Notes under the pieces: generated by a model
What the model was told of the DNA's origin: nothing
What the model saw: only the letters and a program-made list of their open reading frames with translations
Database searches by the model: none
In this document: positions 18,453-25,458 of the stretch, in pieces
How positions within the stretch are numbered: the first letter of the stretch is position 1
How the letters are laid out: each line of letters starts with the position of its first letter
Assembly (NCBI GenBank): GCA_016719885.1
Contig: JADJYF010000012.1
Span: 62,001 to 126,000, forward strand
DNA from: Pseudomonadota bacterium
GTDB lineage: Bacteria > Pseudomonadota > Gammaproteobacteria > Ga0077536
Length of the DNA stretch: 64,000 nt
Reading direction: 5' to 3'
Made by a program: the position numbers and the translations under genes

Positions 18453-18462
18453 ATGAAAACAT

Positions 18463-18539
18463 TGGTGGCTATGGGTGGATTTGAACCACCGACCTCAGCA
18501 TTATGAGTGCCGCGCTCTAACCAACTGAGCTACATAGCC
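18463..18539 (-). tRNA. tRNA-Met (CAU)
   Basis: On the minus strand the sequence folds as a complete tRNA: acceptor GGCTATG/CATAGCC, D-arm AGCTCAGTTGGTTAGAGC, anticodon loop CTCATAA with CAT, T-loop TTCAAATC, and an encoded CCA end at 18465-18463. The acceptor stem matches elongator tRNA-Met rather than tRNA-Ile2. It is the insertion site of the island, whose integrase lies tail to tail with it; the tRNA remains intact. Confidence 0.95.
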
Positions 18540-18553
18540 GGAGAATCGCCGAA

Positions 18554-18619
18554 GGCGCCGCGAGAAGCGGCGCCGGGTTCGGGGGCGGGAATGATCGGGG
18601 CTGGCCCCGGGCCTGTCAA
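18554..18619 (-). promoter_or_regulatory. Sigma-70 promoter of tRNA-Met with leader hairpin
   Basis: On the minus strand TTGACA (18619-18614) is followed after exactly 17 bases by GATCAT (18596-18591). An 8-bp GC-only stem, GGCGCCGC/GCGGCGCC (18554-18574), lies in the leader just before the tRNA. The perfect -35 box and correct spacing make this a likely tRNA promoter. Confidence 0.6.
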
Positions 18620-18680
18620 GGTTAGGGGCGGCTCTTACACATCTTCTACAATGCGGGCCCCTCAAGAATCCGGGTTCGTC

Positions 18681-19200
18681 ATGCAGCACGCCTCCCTGCC
18701 GGCCAATGGCCTGGTCGTCAATCACGCCACCGTCGTTCCCGGAGTGGATTGACTACAACGGCCACATGAACGTGGCCTATTACATCAAGGCTTTCGAGAT
18801 CGGTATCGACGCCTACAAGGCGGTGGTCGGCATGACCCTGGACTACATCGAAAGCGCCGGGCGCTCGACCGTGGCGCTGGAATCCCATGTCACCTACCAG
18901 GCCGAGGCGCACTTGGGCGAGGACTTGGCGATAGAGACCCGTATCCTCGCCTGTGACGGCAAGCGTGCCCACGTCTACCAGGAGATGTATCGCGACACGA
19001 CCCTGCTCGCGACCCAGGAAGTGCTCGCCATCAGCTTCGATACCAATGCGCGGCGCACCGGCCCCTTCGAGCCGGCCATCGCGGCGAATTACCAGCGCCT
19101 GGTCGAGGCAGCGGCGGGCGTGCCGCGGCCGTCGTGGGTGGGGCGGGCGATTTCCATCACGGCGCGCAAGCCGGGGTTGAGGGCGAACCCAACTCTACCG
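18681..19200 (+). pseudogene. Acyl-CoA thioesterase-like (hotdog) gene with a frameshift near the start
   Basis: The ATG at 18681 gives MQHASLPANGLVVNHATVVP, then one extra G at about 18740 throws the frame into a stop. Without it the protein continues EWIDYNGHMNVAYYIKAF, the start of a 4-hydroxybenzoyl-CoA thioesterase-type hotdog fold, and on through GPFEPAIAANYQRLVEAAAG. The frame shows no stop near the expected end and reads on to 20001 across the antisense hydratase gene, so the true C-terminus (about 19180-19200) may hide a second error. The substrate is unknown; carnitine or aromatic acyl-CoA metabolism would fit the neighbouring hydratase. Confidence 0.65.
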
Positions 19201-20013
19201 TCAGGTGTGCGAGGGATTGGCCCCAACCAAAACCCCCGTCAGCGGCCCCCGCCACTGCGGCTTGCGCTTCTCGGCAAACGCGCGCGGGCCTTCCTGGGCA
19301 TCTTCACTGGCATAGAGCGATTTGATGCTGGCGTAGTCGGCGCTGGCGGCGAGTTCGAGGCTGGCTTCGGCGAGGCCGCGCTGGACGACGTCGAGGCTGG
19401 CGCGAATCGAGAGCGGCGCGCATTCGAGAATTTGCTGCGCCCAGCGGCGTGCACAATCGAGCAGCGCCGGCCCTGGCACCACTTCGTTGACGAAGCCCAG
19501 TCGCAGCGCTTCGTCGGCCATCACGCGCCGGCCCGTCAGGATCATGCCGAGCGCCGGCTTCAAACCTATCTGGCGCGGCAGGCGGTGCAATCCACCGGCG
19601 GTGGCGGCGAGCCCCACGCGCGCTTCGGGCAATCCGAAATAGGCATGCTCGGCGGCGATGATGAGATCGCAGGCCAGTGCAATCTCGAAGCCGCCGCCCA
19701 TGGCGAGGCCGTTGACGGCGGCGATCACCGGTTTGCTGCGCTGGTAGTTGGCGGTGAGGCCCGCGAAGCCGAGTTCCGGCACGCGGCGCGCGCCGCCTTC
19801 AGCGAGATAGCGCAGGTCGTTGCCGGCGCAGAACGCGCGCTCGCCCTCGCCGGTCAGGATCGCGACACGGGCGTCCGCGTCGGCGGCGAACGCGGCAAAG
19901 ATGTCGGCGAGTTCGAAGTTGGCGGGCGGATGCAGGGCGTTCATGCGCTCGGGGCGACGCATGGTCACGAGCCAGATGCCATCGGCGACGTCGACGCTTG
20001 AGAATTCTGGCAC
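19201..20013 (-). CDS. Enoyl-CoA hydratase/isomerase family protein
   Basis: The crotonase fold is clear in 270 residues. The oxyanion-hole motifs are AFCAGNDLRYLAEG and GLAMGGGFEIALACDLIIA, and FGLPEARVGL follows; Glu is present in GGGFE and in LPEA, the two usual catalytic positions. I chose GTG at 20013 because GGGGAG lies eight bases before it; upstream in-frame codons up to 20070 lack a ribosome site and homology. The reaction is hydration or isomerisation of an unsaturated acyl-CoA, with substrate unassigned. It converges with the thioesterase gene. Confidence 0.85.
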   Translation of the reverse strand: MPEFSSVDVADGIWLVTMRRPERMNALHPPANFELADIFAAFAADADARVAILTGEGERAFCAGNDLRYLAEGGARRVPELGFAGLTANYQRSKPVIAAVNGLAMGGGFEIALACDLIIAAEHAYFGLPEARVGLAATAGGLHRLPRQIGLKPALGMILTGRRVMADEALRLGFVNEVVPGPALLDCARRWAQQILECAPLSIRASLDVVQRGLAEASLELAASADYASIKSLYASEDAQEGPRAFAEKRKPQWRGPLTGVLVGANPSHT

Positions 20014-20125
20014 CCGCGCAACTCCCCGATGGCCGAAAGCGCCATCATAGGCGGCGCGCGGTGCGCGCATAAAGCCGCGCCGGCAAGAAGCCGGCGCGTT
20101 TACTGCTTACGGATGAGGCGCGCGC

Positions 20126-20767
20126 TCAGCGCACACCGAACACGACGATGGTCTTGCCGCTGACGCTGATGAGGTGCTGCTCTTCGAGATTCTTCAGCAC
20201 GCGGCCGACCATCTCGCGCGAACAGCCGACGATGCGGCCGAGTTCCTGGCGGGTCACGCGGATCTGCATGCCGTCGGGATGGGTCATGGCGTCGGGCTCC
20301 TTGCACAAGTCCAGCAGCGAGCGCGCGACGCGACCGGAGACATCCATGAACGCGAGATCGCCTATCTTGCGGTTCATCTTGCGCAGCCGCGTGGCGAGCT
20401 GCGAGGAAATGGCGAACAACAGGTCGGGGAACAGCGTCGACATGCTCTTCAGCCGTTCATAGCTGATCTGGGCAATCTCGCAGGCATTTTTCGCGCGCAC
20501 CAGCGCGCTGCGATTGACGTGTTCGTTGAACAGACCGATTTCGCCGAAGAAATCGCCGGCATTGAGGTAGGCCAGCACCAGCTCGCGACCCTCCTCGTCC
20601 TCGAGCATGACAGTCACGGACCCACGCACGATGTAGAACAAATCGTGGGACGGATCGCCTTGCCGAATGATGGTGCTCTTCGCCGGGAACTGCCGCCTGT
20701 GGCAATGCTCGAGGAAGCGCAGAATCAATTCGTCGGCCTTGCCCTTGACAGGTTGCACGACGCTCAT
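20126..20767 (-). CDS. crp: CRP/Vfr-type cyclic AMP receptor transcription factor
   Basis: The product is 213 residues and matches CRP end to end: cyclic-nucleotide roll with LFYIVRGSVTVMLEDEEGRE and AGDFFGEIGLF followed by NRSALVRAK, then RMxx-type hinge helix, then the helix-turn-helix VTRQELGRIVGCSREMVGRV and GKTIVVFG. The phosphate-binding Arg-Ser pair is present. At the positions of E. coli Thr127/Ser128, which contact the adenine of cAMP, this protein has Met-Asn (RKMNRKIGDLAF). ATG 20767 is chosen over a TTG at 20800. The OsmC gene next door mirrors the crp-yhfA pair of enterics. It probably regulates carbon use, motility or pili genome-wide. Confidence 0.92.
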   Translation of the reverse strand: MSVVQPVKGKADELILRFLEHCHRRQFPAKSTIIRQGDPSHDLFYIVRGSVTVMLEDEEGRELVLAYLNAGDFFGEIGLFNEHVNRSALVRAKNACEIAQISYERLKSMSTLFPDLLFAISSQLATRLRKMNRKIGDLAFMDVSGRVARSLLDLCKEPDAMTHPDGMQIRVTRQELGRIVGCSREMVGRVLKNLEEQHLISVSGKTIVVFGVR

Positions 20768-20969
20768 GAAATACCCCGCTGACTTAAGGTCCGCAGACAA
20801 TGGTCCGCACGACTTGTGAACAAGTATCGTCCATAGTGTGCGATTCTGAATGTTATGGACTTAAGATACTCATTTATTGAGCTTAAAAGCCATCCCGCCG
20901 TTGTCATACCGGGCATTTATCACACTACCCGTGGGCCAACGGCACACTCAGCACCGAGGTTTTTGAATC

Positions 20970-21401
20970 ATGAATTCGACGATCAAGTGGGTCGACGACG
21001 CGATGTTCGTCGGCGTCACCGGCAGTGGTCACGCGGTGGTGGTCGACGGCCCGCCGGAAGCCGGCGGTCGCAACCTCGGGCCGCGGCCGATGGAGCTGTT
21101 GTTGACCGGCCTCGGCTCCTGCACCGCCTTCGACGTGGTCGACATTCTCAAGAAAGGTCGCCAGCCCATCGCGGGCTGCGAAGTCGAATTGCAGGCCGAG
21201 CGCGCCGACCAGGTGCCCAAGGTATTCACCCGCATCCACATCCACTTCAAAGTCAGTGGCGCCGGTCTCAAGGCCGCGGCGGTCGAGCGCGCGGTGAACC
21301 TGTCGGCGGAAAAATACTGCTCCGCCACCATCATGCTAAGGCAGACGGTCGCCATCACCCACGACTTCGAGATAGTGGACTTGTCCCTCCCGGCGGGGTG
21401 A
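20970..21401 (+). CDS. OsmC family protein (YhfA-like)
   Basis: The 143-residue protein has the OsmC fold with the two redox cysteines: GLGSCTAFDVVDIL near residue 51 and EKYCSATIML near residue 117. OsmC-type proteins reduce organic or lipid hydroperoxides; the YhfA branch has no firm substrate. It is divergent from crp, an arrangement also known in enterics. GAGG lies 11 bases before the ATG. Its 3' end overlaps the tail of the next gene on the opposite strand by 66 bases. Confidence 0.88.
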   Translation: MNSTIKWVDDAMFVGVTGSGHAVVVDGPPEAGGRNLGPRPMELLLTGLGSCTAFDVVDILKKGRQPIAGCEVELQAERADQVPKVFTRIHIHFKVSGAGLKAAAVERAVNLSAEKYCSATIMLRQTVAITHDFEIVDLSLPAG

Positions 21402-22139
21402 GTCGGCGGGCGCGGAGGCCATCGCCCGCGCCACCATGCGTTCGGCATTGTCGCCCTTGTGCCAGGCGGTGACGCCGCAGGCGATGGCGCCGCTGCCCGG
21501 CGCGGTCAACAGCGCGGCGAGCTTGTCGCGCAGGCCCTGGGCGGCGTCGAGGGCGGTTTCGGGCAACACCACCAGCAGGGTGTCGTCGCTCCACTGGCCG
21601 AGCAGGTCCACCCAGCGCAGTTGCTCCTTCAGCAGGCGCGCCACGCCGGCCGCGCGTGCCTCGGCGTCCGGCCCCGCGCAATGCACGGCGATGCAGGTCA
21701 GTTCGTTCTGGTAACGGCGGCTGCGCGAGATCTCGCTGTCCAGGCGATGTTGAATGGCGGCGCGCGCCAGCACGCCACTGGCCGCCACCGCGCCCGGCAC
21801 GCCACCGGCGAGCGTACTCAGGAACCACACCAACGCGTGGCCGCGGTCCAGCAGCAGCAGCACCGCGCCGACGCCGCCGGCATGTTCGTAGCGCTGCGTG
21901 ATGCCGAGCATGGCGCCGTCGATGCGGACTTCCATGGGCTCGCTGCTCGCTTCGGGCGGCGCATAGGGCAGGTCGAGATCGGCGATGGCGCGACCCAGCA
22001 GTTCCTCGGCCGGCTTTTTCAGCAGCGTCGAGGTGTAGGCGTTCACCCAGTTCACGTGGCCGTGCTTGTCCACCAGCACCACGCCGATGGCGAGGGATTC
22101 AAGGACCGAGCGGGCGTGTTCGGGGTGGATGTCTACCAT
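21336..22139 (-). CDS. PAS domain plus degenerate GGDEF-like domain protein
   Basis: The N-terminal PAS domain is seen in VLESLAIGVVLVDKHGHVNWVN and the following GRAIADLDL. The C-terminal half resembles GGDEF diguanylate cyclases (QHRLDSEISRSRRYQNELT, then WVDLLGQWSDDTLLVVLPE), but the GG(D/E)EF loop is replaced by QWSDD, so cyclase activity is unlikely. ATG 22139 is preferred because AGGA lies seven bases upstream; 22157 is another ATG. It may be a sensor or c-di-GMP-related adaptor. It lies just before the pilus cluster. Confidence 0.75.
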   Translation of the reverse strand: MVDIHPEHARSVLESLAIGVVLVDKHGHVNWVNAYTSTLLKKPAEELLGRAIADLDLPYAPPEASSEPMEVRIDGAMLGITQRYEHAGGVGAVLLLLDRGHALVWFLSTLAGGVPGAVAASGVLARAAIQHRLDSEISRSRRYQNELTCIAVHCAGPDAEARAAGVARLLKEQLRWVDLLGQWSDDTLLVVLPETALDAAQGLRDKLAALLTAPGSGAIACGVTAWHKGDNAERMVARAMASAPADSPRREGQVHYLEVVGDGDRLP

Positions 22140-22212
22140 GAAAAGTCCTGTGTGCATGAGCCACGGCGCGACGCAGCGCAGCCATTCTTAGCGGCCCGCG
22201 CCGCTTGCGGCT

Positions 22213-22947
22213 TTACGCGGCGACGCCGAGCAGGGACAGGAACGCTTCGTCCAGTGTAGACGTGCCTTGGGCGTGAAGCAGGTCGGCCGGTGTGCCGACG
22301 TAGACCAGCCGCCCGCCGTCCAGCACCGCGATGCGATCGCACAGCGCTTCGACGTCGGCCAGCAGGTGGGTGCTGAAGAACAGCGTTGTGCCCGTCGCCT
22401 GCTGGGCCGCGAGGCAGCGCTTGAAGCGCGCGCGGGCGCGCGGGTCGAGACCGCTCATGGGTTCGTCCAGCACCAGCAGCGGCCGGCGCGCGAGCACGCA
22501 GGCGATGAGCCCGAGCTTCTGCGCCATGCCCTTGGAGTAATGGCGCGCCGGTCGCGCCAACGCGGCGGGGTCGAGATCGAGTGCGAGCGCCTGCTCACGG
22601 GCTTGGGCGAGGTCGAAGGTCAGGCCGTGCAGGGCCAGGAGATAGCGCAGCAATTCCAGGCCGGTGGCGAAACCCGGCGGGCTGAATCGCTCGGCGAGAT
22701 AGGACAGGTGCTGGCGAGCGTCGGCCTGGCTGGCCGGCGTGCCGAATACTTCGATACTGCCTTGGTCGGGGCGCGCGAGGTCGAGCAGCGCGCGCAGCAA
22801 GGTGGTCTTGCCGGCACCGTTCACGCCGACCAGGCCAAGCGCTTCGCCGCGCGCAATCTCGAGATTGATGTCGGCCAGCACCACGCGCTGGCCGAAAGAC
22901 TTGCCGACCCCGCGAAAGGCCAGTGCCGGCGCGGCGGTGTCGGCCAT
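22213..22947 (-). CDS. ABC transporter ATP-binding protein
   Basis: The 244-residue ATPase has Walker A GVNGAGKTTLLRAL, the signature YSKGMAQKLG (the form usual in ABC-2 exporters), Walker B LLVLDEPMSGLD, and the His loop FFSTHLLADVE. ATG 22947 starts MADTAAPALAFRG, 10 bases after the pilin stop, so it is probably co-transcribed with the pilin. The matching permease is encoded 1.6 kb upstream on the same strand, beyond the pilin gene. The cargo is unknown; it may serve pilus or surface assembly. Confidence 0.88.
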   Translation of the reverse strand: MADTAAPALAFRGVGKSFGQRVVLADINLEIARGEALGLVGVNGAGKTTLLRALLDLARPDQGSIEVFGTPASQADARQHLSYLAERFSPPGFATGLELLRYLLALHGLTFDLAQAREQALALDLDPAALARPARHYSKGMAQKLGLIACVLARRPLLVLDEPMSGLDPRARARFKRCLAAQQATGTTLFFSTHLLADVEALCDRIAVLDGGRLVYVGTPADLLHAQGTSTLDEAFLSLLGVAA

Positions 22948-22957
22948 GGCGCCGTGC

Positions 22958-23665
22958 CTAGTAGAGATAGACGGCGTTGCAGTTCTGCTCGTTCTTGGCG
23001 ATGTCCCAGATGTCCGGCGTCGGCGAGGTGTCGACGCAGGCCGCCTTGGACTGCGACACGCTATCGAACTTGCCACCGGAGGTGAGGGCCTGGCGCACCA
23101 CGCCGCTCTGGGGCAGGCCATCGTCTATCTTGCGATCGAGTTCGGCCACCACGTTGACCGGGATGCCGGTACCGAGCACCAGGTTGAGTTTCTCGCTCGG
23201 CGTACTGCTGCTGTCGTAGTAATCGTTGGAACTGTAGAGCATCAGGAAGCCGTTGAAGGCGTTGCGCGGCGCCAGGTTGACGTCGTCCTGGTCGGGCTTG
23301 GAACTACCGCCGGTGTAATTGCCCTGGATGAAGCCCGATTTCGACAAGTGCTCCCACAGCGCGAGGCCCTCGTCCCAGGCATTGCTGCTGTCGAGGCGGC
23401 CGCTCGAGTCACCGCCGGTGGTCACGCCGGGAATGGATTTGACCGCGCTGCTCTGCGACCAGTCGCCCGGCACCTGGCGATAGCGATCGATGAAACCGTA
23501 ATAGGCCGCCTGCACGCCGCTGTTCTGGTCGGCGATGTTGCGCACGCGGGCGCTGGTGATGAGTTCCTGGCCCTTGAGGATGCCTCCGAGCAAGAGGCCG
23601 ATGATGACCAGCACGATGGCCATTTCGACCAAGGTGAAACCCTGCTGGCGACGGATATTGGGCAT
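22958..23665 (-). CDS. Type IV prepilin-like protein with its own sigma-54-type promoter
   Basis: The N-terminus RRQQGFTLVEMAIVLVIIGL is a classic class III signal: a short leader, Gly before Phe for prepilin peptidase cleavage, Glu at +5 and a hydrophobic helix. The mature part is about 225 residues with two Cys (AACVD and EQNCNAVYLY at the end) that may form a disulfide loop. GGGAG lies seven bases before the ATG. Its length and position apart from the assembly genes suggest a major or specialised pilin. The ABC ATPase gene follows after 10 bases. Sigma-54 promoter and twin palindromes lie upstream. Confidence 0.85.
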   Translation of the reverse strand: MPNIRRQQGFTLVEMAIVLVIIGLLLGGILKGQELITSARVRNIADQNSGVQAAYYGFIDRYRQVPGDWSQSSAVKSIPGVTTGGDSSGRLDSSNAWDEGLALWEHLSKSGFIQGNYTGGSSKPDQDDVNLAPRNAFNGFLMLYSSNDYYDSSSTPSEKLNLVLGTGIPVNVVAELDRKIDDGLPQSGVVRQALTSGGKFDSVSQSKAACVDTSPTPDIWDIAKNEQNCNAVYLY

Positions 23666-23703
23666 GTCTTCGCTCCCGGGCGAGATTCTTCTGCCCTTCG
23701 CAG

Positions 23704-23719
23704 TGCACGCAGCGTGCCA
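23704..23719 (-). promoter_or_regulatory. Sigma-54 type (-24/-12) promoter of the pilin gene
   Basis: On the minus strand TGGCACG, four bases, GTGCA matches the -24/-12 consensus at 11 of 12 specified positions, with the GG and GC doublets correctly spaced. Transcription would start near 23693, 28 bases before the pilin ATG. The same bases also form a small palindrome, GCACGC-T-GCGTGC, which is the main alternative reading. Confidence 0.65.
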
Positions 23720-23781
23720 GGGATGTAAGTGACTGATGTCAGGCGGTGGCGCCCGGAATCCAGGCCGAAACCACCACGCAT

Positions 23782-23818
23782 GTGACGAGATCTCGACACC
23801 TGCCTGACGAGATCTCGT
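23782..23818. promoter_or_regulatory. Twin palindromes, likely enhancer sites for an NtrC-type activator
   Basis: CGAGATCTCG occurs at 23786-23795 and again at 23808-23817, each within TGACGAGATCTCG. Their spacing is 22 bp, two turns of the helix. They lie about 95-120 bases upstream of the predicted sigma-54 start, the usual distance for activator dimers. A sigma-54 activator is encoded at 40164-41594. Confidence 0.6.
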
Positions 23819-23833
23819 TCACCGCGTCAATTT

Positions 23834-24562
23834 TCACCGCGCTGGCGGCGCCGCCTGGCCCGCGCCGCGGCGTTCCAGCTCAGCCAAGCGCTCACCGAGG
23901 AAATAGCGCTCGTGGCTGTCGACTATCTTGCCGCTCGCGAGCAGGCCGCCGAGCAGCACCTTGGCGCTTTCCAGTTCGCCCATGTCTTCCAGCACGAAGA
24001 TGCGCATCTGCCGCGCCCAGTCCGGAATCGCCGCAGCGGGATCGGCGGCGGCCAGCGCCTCGGCCAGCTGCAAAGCCAGCGCCGGATCTTTCAGGCGGTG
24101 CTTGGCGAGATACACGCCGTGGGCAAGCCACGGCCAGCGCCGCGCGGGATCGGCGCTGAAGCTGCTTGCGATGAAGGCCAGCATGCGCCGCTGGCGCGGA
24201 GCGTCGTCGACTTCACCGTACAGGCGCGCCGCCGCCAGCAAGGGATATTGAAACGTGGGATCCAATTCCAGCATGCGCGCCAGCCACGCTTCGATGGCGG
24301 CGTAGTCGAGACCGCGGAACGGCAGGCTCACGCCGGGTTGGTAATCATAGGCCTGCAGCCACAGCATCATGAGGCGCGCGGCCAGCGCCGGCTGGTCGAG
24401 GGACACGACGCGCAGCACCGCCGCCGAGGGCGGTGACGGCAGGGCGCTGACGCTGACCCGCGGCGCCTGTCGCAGGCTGGCGAACGTGAGCTGCGCGGCC
24501 AGCGCCGCCAGCAGCACGGCCAGCACGCGCCATGGCACGCGGGCGATGGTCTTGATGCGCAT
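23834..24562 (-). CDS. Membrane-anchored helical-repeat (TPR-like) protein of the ABC transporter operon
   Basis: The 242-residue product starts with a signal-anchor (VPWRVLAVLLAALAAQLTFA). The rest is alpha-helical with a TPR-like rhythm, for example QLAEALAAADPAAAIPDW and ESAKVLLGGLLASGKI. I recognise no catalytic motif. The start follows the permease stop by 3 bases, so it is translationally linked to it. It may act as a periplasmic partner of the ABC transporter or pilus machine. Confidence 0.65.
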   Translation of the reverse strand: MRIKTIARVPWRVLAVLLAALAAQLTFASLRQAPRVSVSALPSPPSAAVLRVVSLDQPALAARLMMLWLQAYDYQPGVSLPFRGLDYAAIEAWLARMLELDPTFQYPLLAAARLYGEVDDAPRQRRMLAFIASSFSADPARRWPWLAHGVYLAKHRLKDPALALQLAEALAAADPAAAIPDWARQMRIFVLEDMGELESAKVLLGGLLASGKIVDSHERYFLGERLAELERRGAGQAAPPAR

Positions 24563-24565
24563 GTC

Positions 24566-25339
24566 TCAGAGCTCGCGACGCGTGAAATCGAACAAGCCGA
24601 CCGCCGCCAGCAGCAGCACGTAGATGGCGGTCTGCGCGGCGATGGTCGGCAGTGCGCCGAACGCCGCGTCACCGCCGGCCAGCCACGCGCTGCGGGTGTA
24701 CTCGTCGAGCCTCGGCAGCAGCAGCGCGAGCGCGTCGACCAGCTGCGCGATGAAGATGCTGGAGGTGGCGCCCGCTTCGACGGTCGGCCCGCGACTCATG
24801 AGCACGATGGCGCCCATCATGCGCGAGAGCAGGTAGAACGCGCCGACCGCCAGCACCGCGCCGGTGAGTTGCGTCAAGGCCACGGCCGCGCTGAGACTCG
24901 CCGCCGCCACCAAGCCGAGTTCCGCCGCCAGCGACGCGCCCCAGGCCAGCGCCGCCGCCGGCGTGCTGGTCAGCGCCAACGGCGCGGCCGCGAGCAGGCC
25001 CATCAGCGCCACCGCCAGCGCGTAGCCGAGAAGGCGGCCGCAGAACCAGGCGCCGCGCGACAGCGGCCGAGACAGGCTGAGATCGATGGCGCGATCGGTG
25101 AGCTCGCGCATCACGCTGCTGGTCACGAACAAGACGGTGAGCGCCACCAGCGCGAGGCGCGTGAAGGCCGCGTAGATCTCGATGCGATAGGACTGGCTGT
25201 CGGTGAGGGCGAGGCCCGCCGCGCCTTCGGCCAGCGCGAGCGCGCCGACCACCACGGCCAGCGCGGTCCATGGCAAACGCGTACGCGCCGCTTCCAGCAG
25301 CGTGTAGCGAGCCACCACTCCAAGCCCTCTCAAACTCAT
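24566..25339 (-). CDS. ABC-2 type transporter permease
   Basis: The 257-residue protein has about six membrane segments, beginning with LPWTALAVVVGALALAEG and ending with ALPTIAAQTAIYVLLLAAVG. The loop SSVMRELTDRAIDLSLSRP is typical of ABC-2 permeases working with ATPases such as the one encoded at 22213-22947. It heads a short operon with the TPR-like gene and is divergent from the histidine kinase gene. The substrate cannot be told from sequence. Confidence 0.8.
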   Translation of the reverse strand: MSLRGLGVVARYTLLEAARTRLPWTALAVVVGALALAEGAAGLALTDSQSYRIEIYAAFTRLALVALTVLFVTSSVMRELTDRAIDLSLSRPLSRGAWFCGRLLGYALAVALMGLLAAAPLALTSTPAAALAWGASLAAELGLVAAASLSAAVALTQLTGAVLAVGAFYLLSRMMGAIVLMSRGPTVEAGATSSIFIAQLVDALALLLPRLDEYTRSAWLAGGDAAFGALPTIAAQTAIYVLLLAAVGLFDFTRREL

Positions 25340-25458
25340 GCCGTCCCGCGCGCAGCCGCGATTTACCGTCCTTTACTATACCGCTAGCATGCCCGGAAGC
25401 AGGCTCGCAGCGGGCCTTGAACGACATGCCACACGCGACGCGTTGAGGGAGAGCGTAT

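Larger units (their letters stand above)
1..18462. mobile_element. Genomic island integrated at tRNA-Met, defence cargo; left end outside window
   Basis: The stretch abuts the 3' end of a tRNA-Met gene and carries two tyrosine recombinase genes and an excisionase-like gene at that end, the usual layout of an integrative element that uses a tRNA 3' end as attachment site. Its cargo is almost entirely defence genes: ZorA-like, HNH nuclease, Fic, type I restriction-modification, GmrSD-like, AlbA_2 and NYN. It is visibly less GC-rich than the sequence after 18.7 kb. The right border is placed at the tRNA 3' end; the left border and the second attachment copy are not in the window. I saw no second copy of the tRNA 3' sequence inside. 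No conjugation genes are visible, so the element could be an integrative island, the end of an ICE, or a stack of two elements. Confidence 0.75.

Noticed and set aside
19201..20001. Long plus-strand extension of the thioesterase frame
   Set aside because: It runs antisense to a full crotonase-family gene and has none of the hotdog-fold features.
21726..21735. A third CGAGATCTCG palindrome
   Set aside because: It lies inside the coding region of the PAS-GGDEF gene with no promoter signature near it; probably chance.
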